Shown: one piece after another, positions 1-5,700 of the stretch
Numbering within the stretch: position 1 is the stretch's first letter
Layout: each line of letters begins with the position of its first letter
Assembly: GCA_023436825.1 (NCBI GenBank)
Contig: JAEZHS010000511.1
Location: forward strand, 1 to 5,944
Source: Pseudomonadota bacterium
GTDB taxonomy: Bacteria; Pseudomonadota; Alphaproteobacteria; Reyranellales; Reyranellaceae
DNA length: 5,944 nucleotides
Reading direction: 5' to 3'
The notes under the pieces: model-generated
Told to the model about the DNA's origin: nothing
What the model saw: only the letters and a program-made list of their open reading frames with translations
Database searches by the model: none
Translations under genes and position numbers: made by a program

Positions 1-51
1 GGTACTGCCGAAGCGCGCACGTCCCTCAGCCAAGCCGGCAGCGGCGCATGA
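1..51 (+). CDS. possible 3' end of a convergent plus-strand gene (partial)
   Basis: Frame 1 from the window edge reads GTAEARTSLSQAGSGA and then a TGA stop at 49-51, right at the foot of the long hairpin at 47-84. A plus-strand gene ending there would be convergent with the sensor kinase gene, and the hairpin would sit between the two 3' ends. Sixteen residues of low complexity are too few to recognise a family, and frame 2 is also open across this stretch. The call therefore rests only on the placement of the stop beside the hairpin. It may equally be non-coding. Confidence 0.2.
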   Translation, partial: GTAEARTSLSQAGSGA

Positions 52-84
52 TGGGTCCGGCTGGAATCAGCCGGACCCATCATG
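47..84. terminator. 17-bp perfect hairpin downstream of the sensor kinase gene
   Basis: Arms 47-63 and 68-84 are perfectly complementary over 17 bp, with a four-base GAAT loop at 64-67. The hairpin starts about 30 bases past the kinase stop codon on the minus strand. There is no T-run on either side, so it is not a canonical intrinsic terminator. It could end or protect transcripts from either direction. The same palindrome occurs in imperfect form at 5701-5730, so it belongs to a dispersed repeat and is not a private terminator of this gene. The structure is certain; a terminating role is inferred. Confidence 0.55.
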
Positions 85-115
85 CCCCGTGAAACCACGA
101 TCCCCCTTCCGCTCT
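47..115. repeat. mosaic palindromic repeat, copy 1 (short form)
   Basis: Bases 51-102 match 5701-5752 at 49 of 52 positions, differing at 74, 88 and 92. The match covers the hairpin and a 22-base tail beyond it (CATGCCCYGTGRAACCACGATC). A separate nine-base end, TTCCGCTCT at 107-115, recurs at 5807-5815. Between these shared parts this copy has only a short C-rich stretch, whereas the other copy carries a second long hairpin. On the minus strand the nine-base end reads AGAGCGGAA and touches the stop codon of the kinase gene. It looks like a bacterial interspersed mosaic or REP-like element; the family was not identified. Confidence 0.75.
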
Positions 116-1506
116 TAACGCGCGGTAGGGGTGAGCGCTGCAGCTCGCGCAAAGATCAGAGTGAACACCGCGCCGCCCTCGGCGCCCGCGCCGATCTCCG
201 CTCGACCGCCATGGGCCTTCATGATCTCGGCCACGATGGCAAGACCCAAGCCCGCGCCATGCGCGGGCGCGGTCTTGCCGCGCCAAAAGCGGTCAAAGAT
301 CCGCTCACGATCCTGCGGCGGCACGCCCGGACCGCAATCGCTGACCACGATGCGGCCGTCCGGCCGTGCGCTCACGACCACCTCGCTCCCGGACGGCGCG
401 TGCGCCACGGCGTTTTCCACCAGATTGCGAACGGCATCGTCGATCGCATGGACGTTGCCCATGACCATGACCGGATGCCCCGCGCCGTCGAAGGCCAGCC
501 TCCGGGTCTGTGCCAGCGCCCAGGGAGCCATGTTGGCGACGGCCTGGCGCGCCACGTCGTTGAGGTCGACCGTACCTGAAACGTCGAGCGCGATCGCGTC
601 GAGGCGCGCGACGCTCAACAGCTGCTCGACCAGGCGGTTCATGCGCGCGACATCGAGCTTGAGCTTGTCGAGCTCGGTTGAGGGTTCCATGCCCTCGAGC
701 GCGCCGGTGATGATGGCGAGCGGCGTGCGCAACTCATGGGCGGCATTGGCAGTGAACTGCCGCTGGACGGCAAAGCCTTGCTCGAGGCGGTCGAGGGCGC
801 GGTTCACGGCGGCGACCAGCGGCTCGATCTCGCTGGGCAGGCTCGCTTGCGGCAGCCGCACTGTCGTCGTGCTCGGACCGATGGAGCCCGCGACCTCCGA
901 CAGGGCGCGCACCGGCGCGAGCGCCCTGCGGATCGTCAGGATGGCGATGCCGAGCGCCAGCAGCATGAACAGCGGGATGACCCAGGCGATGTCGAAGACG
1001 AATTCCTCGAGCATCGAATGGACAAGCGCGGTGGCGCCATTCGCCCGCGCCACCCAGACGGATACCGGACCGGCTGCGCTGCCGACCTCCAGCCCCAGGC
1101 CATAGTAGTCATGACTGCGGCCGGGGAGCTCCCTGAGATGGAAGTAGCCGGCATGTTCCGATGCGGCTGGCCAGCGCTCGACGATCGAGCCAAAGCTTTG
1201 CGGCGACGCCGCGATCAACCGGCCGTCGGCGCCCCGGATCGCAAAGATGTCGGCGGCTGGCGCGGTACCGTAGGCTTCGCGCAGGCTGTTCGGCAGGTCG
1301 AGCCGCGCCGTGCCATCCGATTGGCGGACGAGGTAAGTGGCGAGGTCGGCCGCCCGCAGGCTGAGCTCGCGGTCGGCCAGGGAATCGGCCGTGTCGTAAG
1401 CGCGCCAGGCGACGAAGCCGACGATCGCCGCCGCGCCGACGATGAACAGGATCACCACCGGCAGGACCAGGCGCAACTGCAGGGAATGCAGGCGAGGCCG
1501 GCTCAT
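115..1506 (-). CDS. two-component sensor histidine kinase, TctE/QseC type
   Basis: This 463-residue inner-membrane kinase should autophosphorylate on a histidine and pass phosphate to the response regulator encoded just upstream. Membrane segments lie at about 12-34 and 168-192. The roughly 130-residue extracytoplasmic sensor between them resembles the 2CSK_N domain of TctE-type kinases (GTARLDLP near 65-72, ADGRLIAASP near 93-102). A HAMP linker follows at about 190-245. The H-box is FTANAAHELRTP with H257. The N-box is RNLVENA (N361, N365), the G1 box is DCGPG at 390-394, the F-box is FDRFWR at 404-409, and the G2 box is GAGLGL at 417-422. All catalytic boxes are intact. The ATG overlaps the regulator's TGA stop by one base, so translation is probably coupled. 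The ligand cannot be read from the sequence; TctE relatives sense carboxylates and QseC/PmrB relatives sense other signals. Confidence 0.95.
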   Translation of the reverse strand: MSRPRLHSLQLRLVLPVVILFIVGAAAIVGFVAWRAYDTADSLADRELSLRAADLATYLVRQSDGTARLDLPNSLREAYGTAPAADIFAIRGADGRLIAASPQSFGSIVERWPAASEHAGYFHLRELPGRSHDYYGLGLEVGSAAGPVSVWVARANGATALVHSMLEEFVFDIAWVIPLFMLLALGIAILTIRRALAPVRALSEVAGSIGPSTTTVRLPQASLPSEIEPLVAAVNRALDRLEQGFAVQRQFTANAAHELRTPLAIITGALEGMEPSTELDKLKLDVARMNRLVEQLLSVARLDAIALDVSGTVDLNDVARQAVANMAPWALAQTRRLAFDGAGHPVMVMGNVHAIDDAVRNLVENAVAHAPSGSEVVVSARPDGRIVVSDCGPGVPPQDRERIFDRFWRGKTAPAHGAGLGLAIVAEIMKAHGGRAEIGAGAEGGAVFTLIFARAAALTPTAR

Positions 1507-2177
1507 CAGTGGTCGACCAGGAGGTAGCCGACGCCGCGCACCGTATGGATCTCGACCGTGGCGCCGCCGTCGATCAGTTTGCGACGCAGATGGTGGACGT
1601 GCACCGGTATGGCATTCGATCCCAGCTCGTCGTCGATGCCGTAGAGCTTCTCCTCCAGCACGGCCTTGGGGACGACGCGACCGGCCCGGCGCATCAGATG
1701 CTCCAGGATGGCGCTCTCTCGCCGAGGCAAGGCGAGCACCGCGTCGCCGATGCGGACATCCCGTCCGACCGTGTCGAAGGCAAGGTTGCCGCTGCTGAGG
1801 ACGGTTCCAAGGGCGCCTCCCGGCCGACGCAGGAGGGCCTTGACGCGCGCCACGACCTCGCTCGTGGCAAAGGGTTTGATCAGGTAGTCGTCGGCTCCGG
1901 CGTCGAGACCGGCCACCCGGTGTTCCACGGCGTCACGCGCGGTCAACACGAGGATGGGGATGGCGCTGCCGCGGGCCCGCATTTCGCCCAGAAGCGACAG
2001 TCCGTCGCCGTCGGGCAAGCCGAGATCGAGGACGACGGCGTCGTAGGGATTGGTGGCCACGGCCGCACTGCCTTCGGCGTAGAGTCGCACCGAATCCACG
2101 GTGAACCCGGCGCGCGACAGCGCGGAGCGAAGAATCTCCGCGATGCGGCCTTCGTCCTCGACCACCAGAATTCGCAT
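1506..2177 (-). CDS. OmpR/PhoB-family response regulator (QseB/PmrA/TctD-like)
   Basis: This 223-residue cytoplasmic transcription factor is the partner of the kinase encoded downstream. The receiver domain (about 1-115) has the acidic pocket E7/D8, phosphoacceptor D51 in VVLDLGLPDGDG, T79 in LVLTA, and K101-P102. A winged-helix DNA-binding domain (about 125-221) carries the ALPRRESAILEHL segment and the recognition-helix region SNAIPVHVHHLRRKL, ending in the HTVRGVGYLL hairpin. The start at 2177 was chosen because MRILVVEDE is the usual N-terminus of the family. GAGGAG (2190-2195) lies 12 bases upstream and GAAGG only 2 bases upstream. The frame runs further up to a TTG near 2246, but that extension has no family resemblance and would run into the CTTAAA box. 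Regulation is probably by itself through that box, about 70 bp upstream. Confidence 0.95.
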   Translation of the reverse strand: MRILVVEDEGRIAEILRSALSRAGFTVDSVRLYAEGSAAVATNPYDAVVLDLGLPDGDGLSLLGEMRARGSAIPILVLTARDAVEHRVAGLDAGADDYLIKPFATSEVVARVKALLRRPGGALGTVLSSGNLAFDTVGRDVRIGDAVLALPRRESAILEHLMRRAGRVVPKAVLEEKLYGIDDELGSNAIPVHVHHLRRKLIDGGATVEIHTVRGVGYLLVDH

Positions 2178-2348
2178 GGCCTTCAGCAGCTCCTCGGCGT
2201 CCTGGCATGGCCATTCCGTCCCTAAACGCTCAGGCTCGCAAGGCAACTTTAAGGGAGCTTTAAGCCAGCTCTTCAGCTCCAGACCGACAAGACGGCGGCA
2301 GCAGCCTCCCTTTCGCTTCGGTGCGAGCGGAATGCGGGCCGTATATGC
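2178..2348. other. intergenic region between the fusion-enzyme gene and the regulator gene
   Basis: These 171 bases separate the stop of the GMC-DUF1080 gene from the start of the response regulator gene, which run in the same direction. They contain the tandem CTTAAA box and the regulator's ribosome binding site. Only weak short hairpins are visible after the enzyme stop, such as TCGC/GCGA around a TTCGGT loop near 2314-2327. No GC-rich stem followed by T's was seen. Read-through from the enzyme gene into the two-component genes is therefore possible. Confidence 0.5.
2247..2264 (-). promoter_or_regulatory. tandem CTTAAA-N5-CTTAAA box, likely response-regulator binding site
   Basis: On the minus strand two CTTAAA half-sites are separated by five bases (GCTCC), giving an 11-bp period, one helical turn. 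On the plus strand the extended CTTTAAG copies sit at 2247-2253 and 2258-2264. This matches the PmrA/BasR-type box, a tandem of YTTAAK half-sites with N5, used by close relatives in the OmpR family. The box lies 70-87 bp upstream of the response regulator start, a sensible place for autoregulation. No convincing -10 element could be fixed downstream: GTTTAG at 2222-2227 is only a weak candidate. An adjoining GAGCTG-AA-GAGCTG direct repeat (2267-2280, minus strand) is noted without a role. Confidence 0.6.
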
Positions 2349-5051
2349 CTATGCCTTGATGCGGATATGCCGCCACGCCACGGCGTTGCCCGCATAGGCC
2401 TGCACGCCGATGAAGCCCGGCGCGCGGCCGCGTTCTGCGTCTGTGTTATGGAAGGACGTCGTCTGGCGGCTTTCACCGGTCTGGGTGTTGGTGAGGAAAA
2501 CCGTGTAATCGTCGCCCTGCACAACAATCTCGTACTCGAACCAGACGCCGGGAACGAGCGCGGGACCGGGCGTGTAGCTCTGGACCGCGGGCTCGTTGCG
2601 GTTCTCGTGCCAGATGCGGTCGCCTGCCTGGATCTTGTAGATCGCGCCCGTGCGGTTCTTGAAAAGGCCGTTGGGCTCAGGCCGGAGACCGTAGAAGTCC
2701 TTGCCCGAATCGCCGACGGCATTGTCGTCGATCTGGACCTCGAAGCCCGAGATCACCGGCCGCCAGGCCGGATTGCCGGGATCGAACGCCGGTTCGCCGC
2801 CCAGTCGCTGCTTCAGCGGCGACGGCAGGTCGAGCGTCGGCAGCGCGAAACGCACGAAGACCCCGCTGTTTTGCTTGAGCGCGTCGAAGACCCTGAACTG
2901 CAGGCGCAGCGTGAAGTCGGCGAAGGTCTCGGTGGCGTAGTAGAACAGGCGCAGGCCGCCGTCGCCGTAGCTCAGCATTTGGCCGTCGACGTGCTGCATC
3001 CCACCACCCGAGGGACCGGCAAGGCGCCACCTGGAGAATGTCTTCGCCGTGCCGTCGAACAGTGGGCGGAAGCCTGCCTCGGACTGCGGACTGACGACCG
3101 GGTCGGGGCCCGGCAGCACACTGGCATTCAGGAGATCGCCGGTGCGTCGCGCCAACGCCACGCCGGACAGCATGGGGTTGGGAGAGCCCGCCGTCGGGAA
3201 GAGCGCAGGACCGGCCACGTAGCAGTTGGTCGTGTCATGGATACGCCCGAAGTCGTTGGTCACGGCGTCGGCGATGTTGGAGCCCATGCGCATGGTGCCG
3301 GCGTCATGATGTGTCGTGCCGAGATCGTCGCGCCTATTCTTGAAGGCTGCCAGCGCCGCCAAGCGCCCGGCGCGCGTCCCGACTGGCACGGGAATCACGG
3401 TGCTGCCGGCGAGGACCTCGAACGGCCCGTCGCCAGCGAAGATGAGCGCCACCTTGTCGGACACCGCGTCCATCTCGTCCCAGGTCACACGGTCGACGTT
3501 GGTCTCGGCGCTGCCGGGGAATTGTTGCGGGGTCGCTTTGGCGTTGCCGAGGGATACGATGGCTTTCGGCCGGTCGAAGTCGGTCTCGACCGTCGAGAGG
3601 TCGATGAAGCTATCCGGATTGCGCGGCGTCATCTCGCCGATGCCGCGGATGGTGATGACCACCGTGTCGTCGGTTGCCTGGCGTAGCGCGTCGATGTGCT
3701 CCAGCGTCGGCACCTTCTTGAACAGCTCGGCTTCGGAGTCGGCGCCGAGCTTGCTGAGGCCCGAAGCGGTGATCTGGAAATGATAGGTCTTGCCGTTGGC
3801 CGCCCTGCCCTTCACCAGCAATGCCGACACCTGAAGGCTCGGGATCGTCATGGGCGGCAGGTTGGCCGCGATCGCCGCCTTCGGGATGCGAATGGTGAGG
3901 TTCGACCGCAAATGGGCGATCAGGTTCTTTCCCATACGCTCGGCCGCCCTTCCGGCCAGGGATTGCTGGAATGTCGTGCGCGCCACGCGCGTGGTCTCCA
4001 CGGTACCGAGCGCGAGAACCACCGCGCTCTGCCCGCCATTGCGCGGCGGTGCCAGCATGACGTCGACGGAGCCGCCATTCTGCCAAACGCGCACGCCCGT
4101 CACCCTTACCCAGTTGTCCGACTGGGTTTCGGTGATGAGATCCTGCACATGGCAGTTCGGCACCACCATGATGCGCTTGCGTGCGTCGGCCGCGGGGCCC
4201 ACACCATCGGCTTCCTGGCTGGCCAGCCGCGTGGCGCGCATCAGGCCGGGCACGGCGCTGAACTTGTTGGTGGGAAAGAAGCCAGGCAGCGTGGTGGACT
4301 GGACGGCGAGCGGCGCCTCGAGCTTGAAGAGTTCCTTGAGCTTGGCCAGTGGCGTGGTGTCGCTTGCCGGCAGGCCAAGCCAATCGCGCAGGATCTTGGC
4401 GTCGAGCACGGGCTCACCCGGATCGGGATAGCGCACGGCGGGATGGTCGAGCAGATCGCCGAAGACAAATCCGGTTTCGTTGCCTGCGACGTTCAAGCCA
4501 TCATCGAGCTGCTTGCGCAGCGCGATGTGAAGCGGGCCGTAGATGAAGTCGTTGGTCTCCTTCACCCCGATCTGGCGGCTGGCCTCGGCGAAATAGCGCG
4601 CCCGCAACTCCGCCCGCGCGGCGGCCGGCCAGCTGACCAGCTCGAAATCGAGCGGTTCCGGCGACCACCCGCCCCAGGTGAGCGAGCGTCCGCCGATGGC
4701 GAACAGAAGGCCGGCATAGTTGAGCGCCGGATGATTGACCCACGGCACGCGCATGTCGGGCGCGCCGCTGGCCGGTGCCACGAACGGCATGTTCTGGGCA
4801 TGCTCGGGCAGCACGAAGGGACCTGCTTCGAGCACAAGGATGCGCCGGCTGCGCGTCGTATCGGCGATGAAGAGATGTTCGGCAACAATGGAGCCGAACG
4901 TGCCGCCACCCACCACGATGGTATCGAACTCGCGGCTACGGCCGCCGAGCACCTGTACTGCACTGTCTTTCGCCTCCTGCAGGGTGTTGCAGACGAAGCG
5001 CCCCATGTTGTCCAAGGAGAACGTGGTGGATTCGGCGGGCAGTGGTGCCAT
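2349..5051 (-). CDS. GMC oxidoreductase fused to a C-terminal DUF1080 (3-keto-disaccharide hydrolase) domain
   Basis: This 900-residue protein has two joined parts. Residues about 42-645 form a GMC flavoprotein: Rossmann motif VVGGGTFGS (46-54), acidic E75 ending strand 2 (ILVLEAG), GGRSLTWGG (120-128), and a C-terminal GMC domain with HHDAGTMRMG (581-590) and FPTAGSPNPMLSGVALA (618-634). By alignment with glucose oxidase-type enzymes the catalytic pair would be H582 and N625. A proline-rich linker (about 646-660) leads to a DUF1080/PF06439 domain (661-900): FRPLFDG, LRLQFRV, NSGVFVRF, GFEVQIDDN, TGAIY, WFEYEIVV, GFIGVQAY, RHIRIKA. Known GMC relatives oxidise sugars or alcohols, including position 3 of glycosides, and DUF1080 enzymes cleave 3-keto glycosides; the combined activity is inferred. 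The start at 5051 has a GGGAG site 7 bases upstream. A GTG start at 5225 would add 58 residues that look non-coding. No signal peptide is visible, so the protein is probably cytoplasmic. The substrate is unknown. Confidence 0.92.
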   Translation of the reverse strand: MAPLPAESTTFSLDNMGRFVCNTLQEAKDSAVQVLGGRSREFDTIVVGGGTFGSIVAEHLFIADTTRSRRILVLEAGPFVLPEHAQNMPFVAPASGAPDMRVPWVNHPALNYAGLLFAIGGRSLTWGGWSPEPLDFELVSWPAAARAELRARYFAEASRQIGVKETNDFIYGPLHIALRKQLDDGLNVAGNETGFVFGDLLDHPAVRYPDPGEPVLDAKILRDWLGLPASDTTPLAKLKELFKLEAPLAVQSTTLPGFFPTNKFSAVPGLMRATRLASQEADGVGPAADARKRIMVVPNCHVQDLITETQSDNWVRVTGVRVWQNGGSVDVMLAPPRNGGQSAVVLALGTVETTRVARTTFQQSLAGRAAERMGKNLIAHLRSNLTIRIPKAAIAANLPPMTIPSLQVSALLVKGRAANGKTYHFQITASGLSKLGADSEAELFKKVPTLEHIDALRQATDDTVVITIRGIGEMTPRNPDSFIDLSTVETDFDRPKAIVSLGNAKATPQQFPGSAETNVDRVTWDEMDAVSDKVALIFAGDGPFEVLAGSTVIPVPVGTRAGRLAALAAFKNRRDDLGTTHHDAGTMRMGSNIADAVTNDFGRIHDTTNCYVAGPALFPTAGSPNPMLSGVALARRTGDLLNASVLPGPDPVVSPQSEAGFRPLFDGTAKTFSRWRLAGPSGGGMQHVDGQMLSYGDGGLRLFYYATETFADFTLRLQFRVFDALKQNSGVFVRFALPTLDLPSPLKQRLGGEPAFDPGNPAWRPVISGFEVQIDDNAVGDSGKDFYGLRPEPNGLFKNRTGAIYKIQAGDRIWHENRNEPAVQSYTPGPALVPGVWFEYEIVVQGDDYTVFLTNTQTGESRQTTSFHNTDAERGRAPGFIGVQAYAGNAVAWRHIRIKA

Positions 5052-5236
5052 GGCTCTGCTCCCTCGAGTGTGGTTTTTTGGCGGTGGCTCGGTCTCCGTG
5101 GTAGCAGCCAGGGCGAGCGACGTGGCACTCGCGTCCCGGCGATACGGGAAACATAGCAGTCTTGCGTGACGAGCAGCTGTGATGAAAGCCACACCCGCGC
5201 GAGCGCGCTCGAGCCCGGCGAGCACGAGACGTCAGC

Positions 5237-5265
5237 GTCATAGAGAAGTGTACGAGCCCGTACAC
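5237..5265 (-). promoter_or_regulatory. candidate promoter of the fusion-enzyme gene, overlapped by the palindrome
   Basis: On the minus strand GTGTAC (5260-5265) and TATGAC (5237-5242) are 17 bases apart, the ideal sigma-70 spacing. The -35 match is poor. The attraction of this site is that the palindrome at 5247-5266 would cover the -35 element and most of the spacer, the usual geometry for a repressor-controlled promoter. A second possibility further down is TGCTATGTT near 5147-5155, an extended -10 without a clear -35. Confidence 0.25.
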
Positions 5266-5266
5266 T
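5247..5266. promoter_or_regulatory. perfect 8+8 bp inverted repeat, operator-like
   Basis: AGTGTACG at 5247-5254 and CGTACACT at 5259-5266 are exact inverted repeats around a four-base spacer (AGCC). A 20-bp dyad with GTACG/CGTAC arms is the size and style bound by TetR-family dimers and some other helix-turn-helix dimers. It lies about 195 bases upstream of the GMC-DUF1080 start and about 20 bases past the stop of the small gene. It has no T-run, so a terminator role is less likely. No TetR-like gene lies in this window, so the regulator would be encoded elsewhere. Confidence 0.5.
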
Positions 5267-5286
5267 CCGAGGAGAGAAGCCGGCCG

Positions 5287-5601
5287 CTACACCGCCGTCA
5301 TTGACCGTTCGATGGCGCGATCATAGACGTCCAGCACCTGCTGCTTGGTCCGCAGGGCGTCGTCGTTGAACTGGGCTACCGTGGCATGCCGATAGCCAAG
5401 GCTGCCGATGGCCTGCAGCAACAGGCCTTCTGCCTTGGTGAACAAAGCATGGTCCTCGATGGTGAAGGATCCGATCATGCAGACTGCGCCGCGCTGCCGC
5501 GTGGCGTGCTGGCACCAGCCCTGCTCCACCTGCCGCTTGCCTTCCACCAGCATGCGGGTGACGGGGGCCGTAAAGGCGTGTTTGCTGCCATCGAAGGGCA
5601 T
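5287..5601 (-). CDS. small DUF6197-like protein of unknown function
   Basis: The 104-residue product has no signal peptide or membrane segment and is probably cytoplasmic. It resembles the DUF6197 family, small proteins with an N-terminal helix, a W/C-containing middle and a conserved C-terminal segment. Here these are LVEGKRQVEQGWCQ (18-31), a short AVCMIGSF (39-46), and FNDDALRTKQQVLDVYDRA (78-96). The last corresponds to the family's WND...RT..EVL..DRA signature. Cysteines are at 30 and 41. The ATG at 5601 is well supported by AAAGGA seven bases upstream. It stands alone, with an EcfG-like promoter about 40 bases upstream, suggesting general-stress control. No molecular function is known to me for the family, and the family call is from memory of its motifs. 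Confidence 0.75.
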   Translation of the reverse strand: MPFDGSKHAFTAPVTRMLVEGKRQVEQGWCQHATRQRGAVCMIGSFTIEDHALFTKAEGLLLQAIGSLGYRHATVAQFNDDALRTKQQVLDVYDRAIERSMTAV

Positions 5602-5639
5602 GGTTTGATCCTTTCACGCGAATGGACACTCTGCCCGCC

Positions 5640-5665
5640 AACGCCGGCCGGCCGTGCAACGTTCC
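5640..5665 (-). promoter_or_regulatory. EcfG (general stress response) type promoter of the DUF6197-like gene
   Basis: On the minus strand GGAAC (5661-5665) is followed after 17 bases by CGTT (5640-5643). This is the -35/-10 pattern of the alphaproteobacterial EcfG/SigT/RpoE2 sigma factors (GGAAC-N16-17-CGTT). A start site a few bases further on would give a leader of about 30 bases before the ATG at 5601, with a good ribosome binding site. The spacer contains a self-complementary CGGCCGGCCG (5645-5654). The match is exact in both boxes; activity is inferred. Confidence 0.65.
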
Positions 5666-5700
5666 TAACGACTATTGGTGGGGATAGATCGAACTCGAGC

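Larger units (their letters stand above)
5052..5286. other. gene-free upstream region of the fusion-enzyme gene
   Basis: This 235-base stretch lies between the small DUF6197-like gene and the GMC-DUF1080 gene. It holds the operator-like palindrome at 5247-5266, a possible promoter overlapping it, and a self-complementary GAGCGCGCTC at 5201-5210. The fusion gene's ribosome binding site (GGGAG, 5059-5063 on the minus strand) is at its left end. The frame of the fusion gene stays open up to 5225, but nothing in that part resembles protein. A leader of about 180 bases is implied if the promoter guess is right. Confidence 0.5.

Noticed and set aside
47..84. Calling the hairpin a classic Rho-independent terminator
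   Set aside because: The stem is strong but no T-run follows on either strand, and the sequence is a dispersed repeat.
82..2225. Plus-strand open frames opposite the kinase and regulator (such as 131-1105, 736-1527 and 1509-2225)
   Set aside because: They overlap fully with intact two-component genes, have no domain-like content, and are Arg/Ala-rich in the way expected of shadow frames.
2178..2246. Longer response regulator start at a TTG near 2246
   Set aside because: The receiver domain begins at MRILVVEDE (2177) as in its family, and the longer form would begin at the edge of the regulatory box.
2349..5051. Assigning the GMC part as pyranose 2-oxidase
   Set aside because: The THRMG motif and the FAD-linking His region of pyranose 2-oxidase are not matched (TMRMG and GGRSLTW instead). 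Only the broader GMC family is supported.
2367..5156. Two long plus-strand open frames (2367-3686 and 3696-5156) opposite the GMC-DUF1080 gene
   Set aside because: They are codon-aligned antisense to the real gene, a frame that stays open in GC-rich DNA because TTA, CTA and TCA codons are rare. Their translations show no recognisable domains, while the minus strand reads clear GMC and DUF1080 motifs.
5201..5210. Self-complementary GAGCGCGCTC as an operator
   Set aside because: Short GC palindromes of this kind are common by chance in such GC-rich DNA, and nothing else marks the site.
5052..5225. N-terminal extension of the fusion enzyme from a GTG at 5225
   Set aside because: The 58 extra residues show no signal peptide or family resemblance, whereas a good GGGAG site precedes the ATG at 5051. 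It is kept only as a point to verify.
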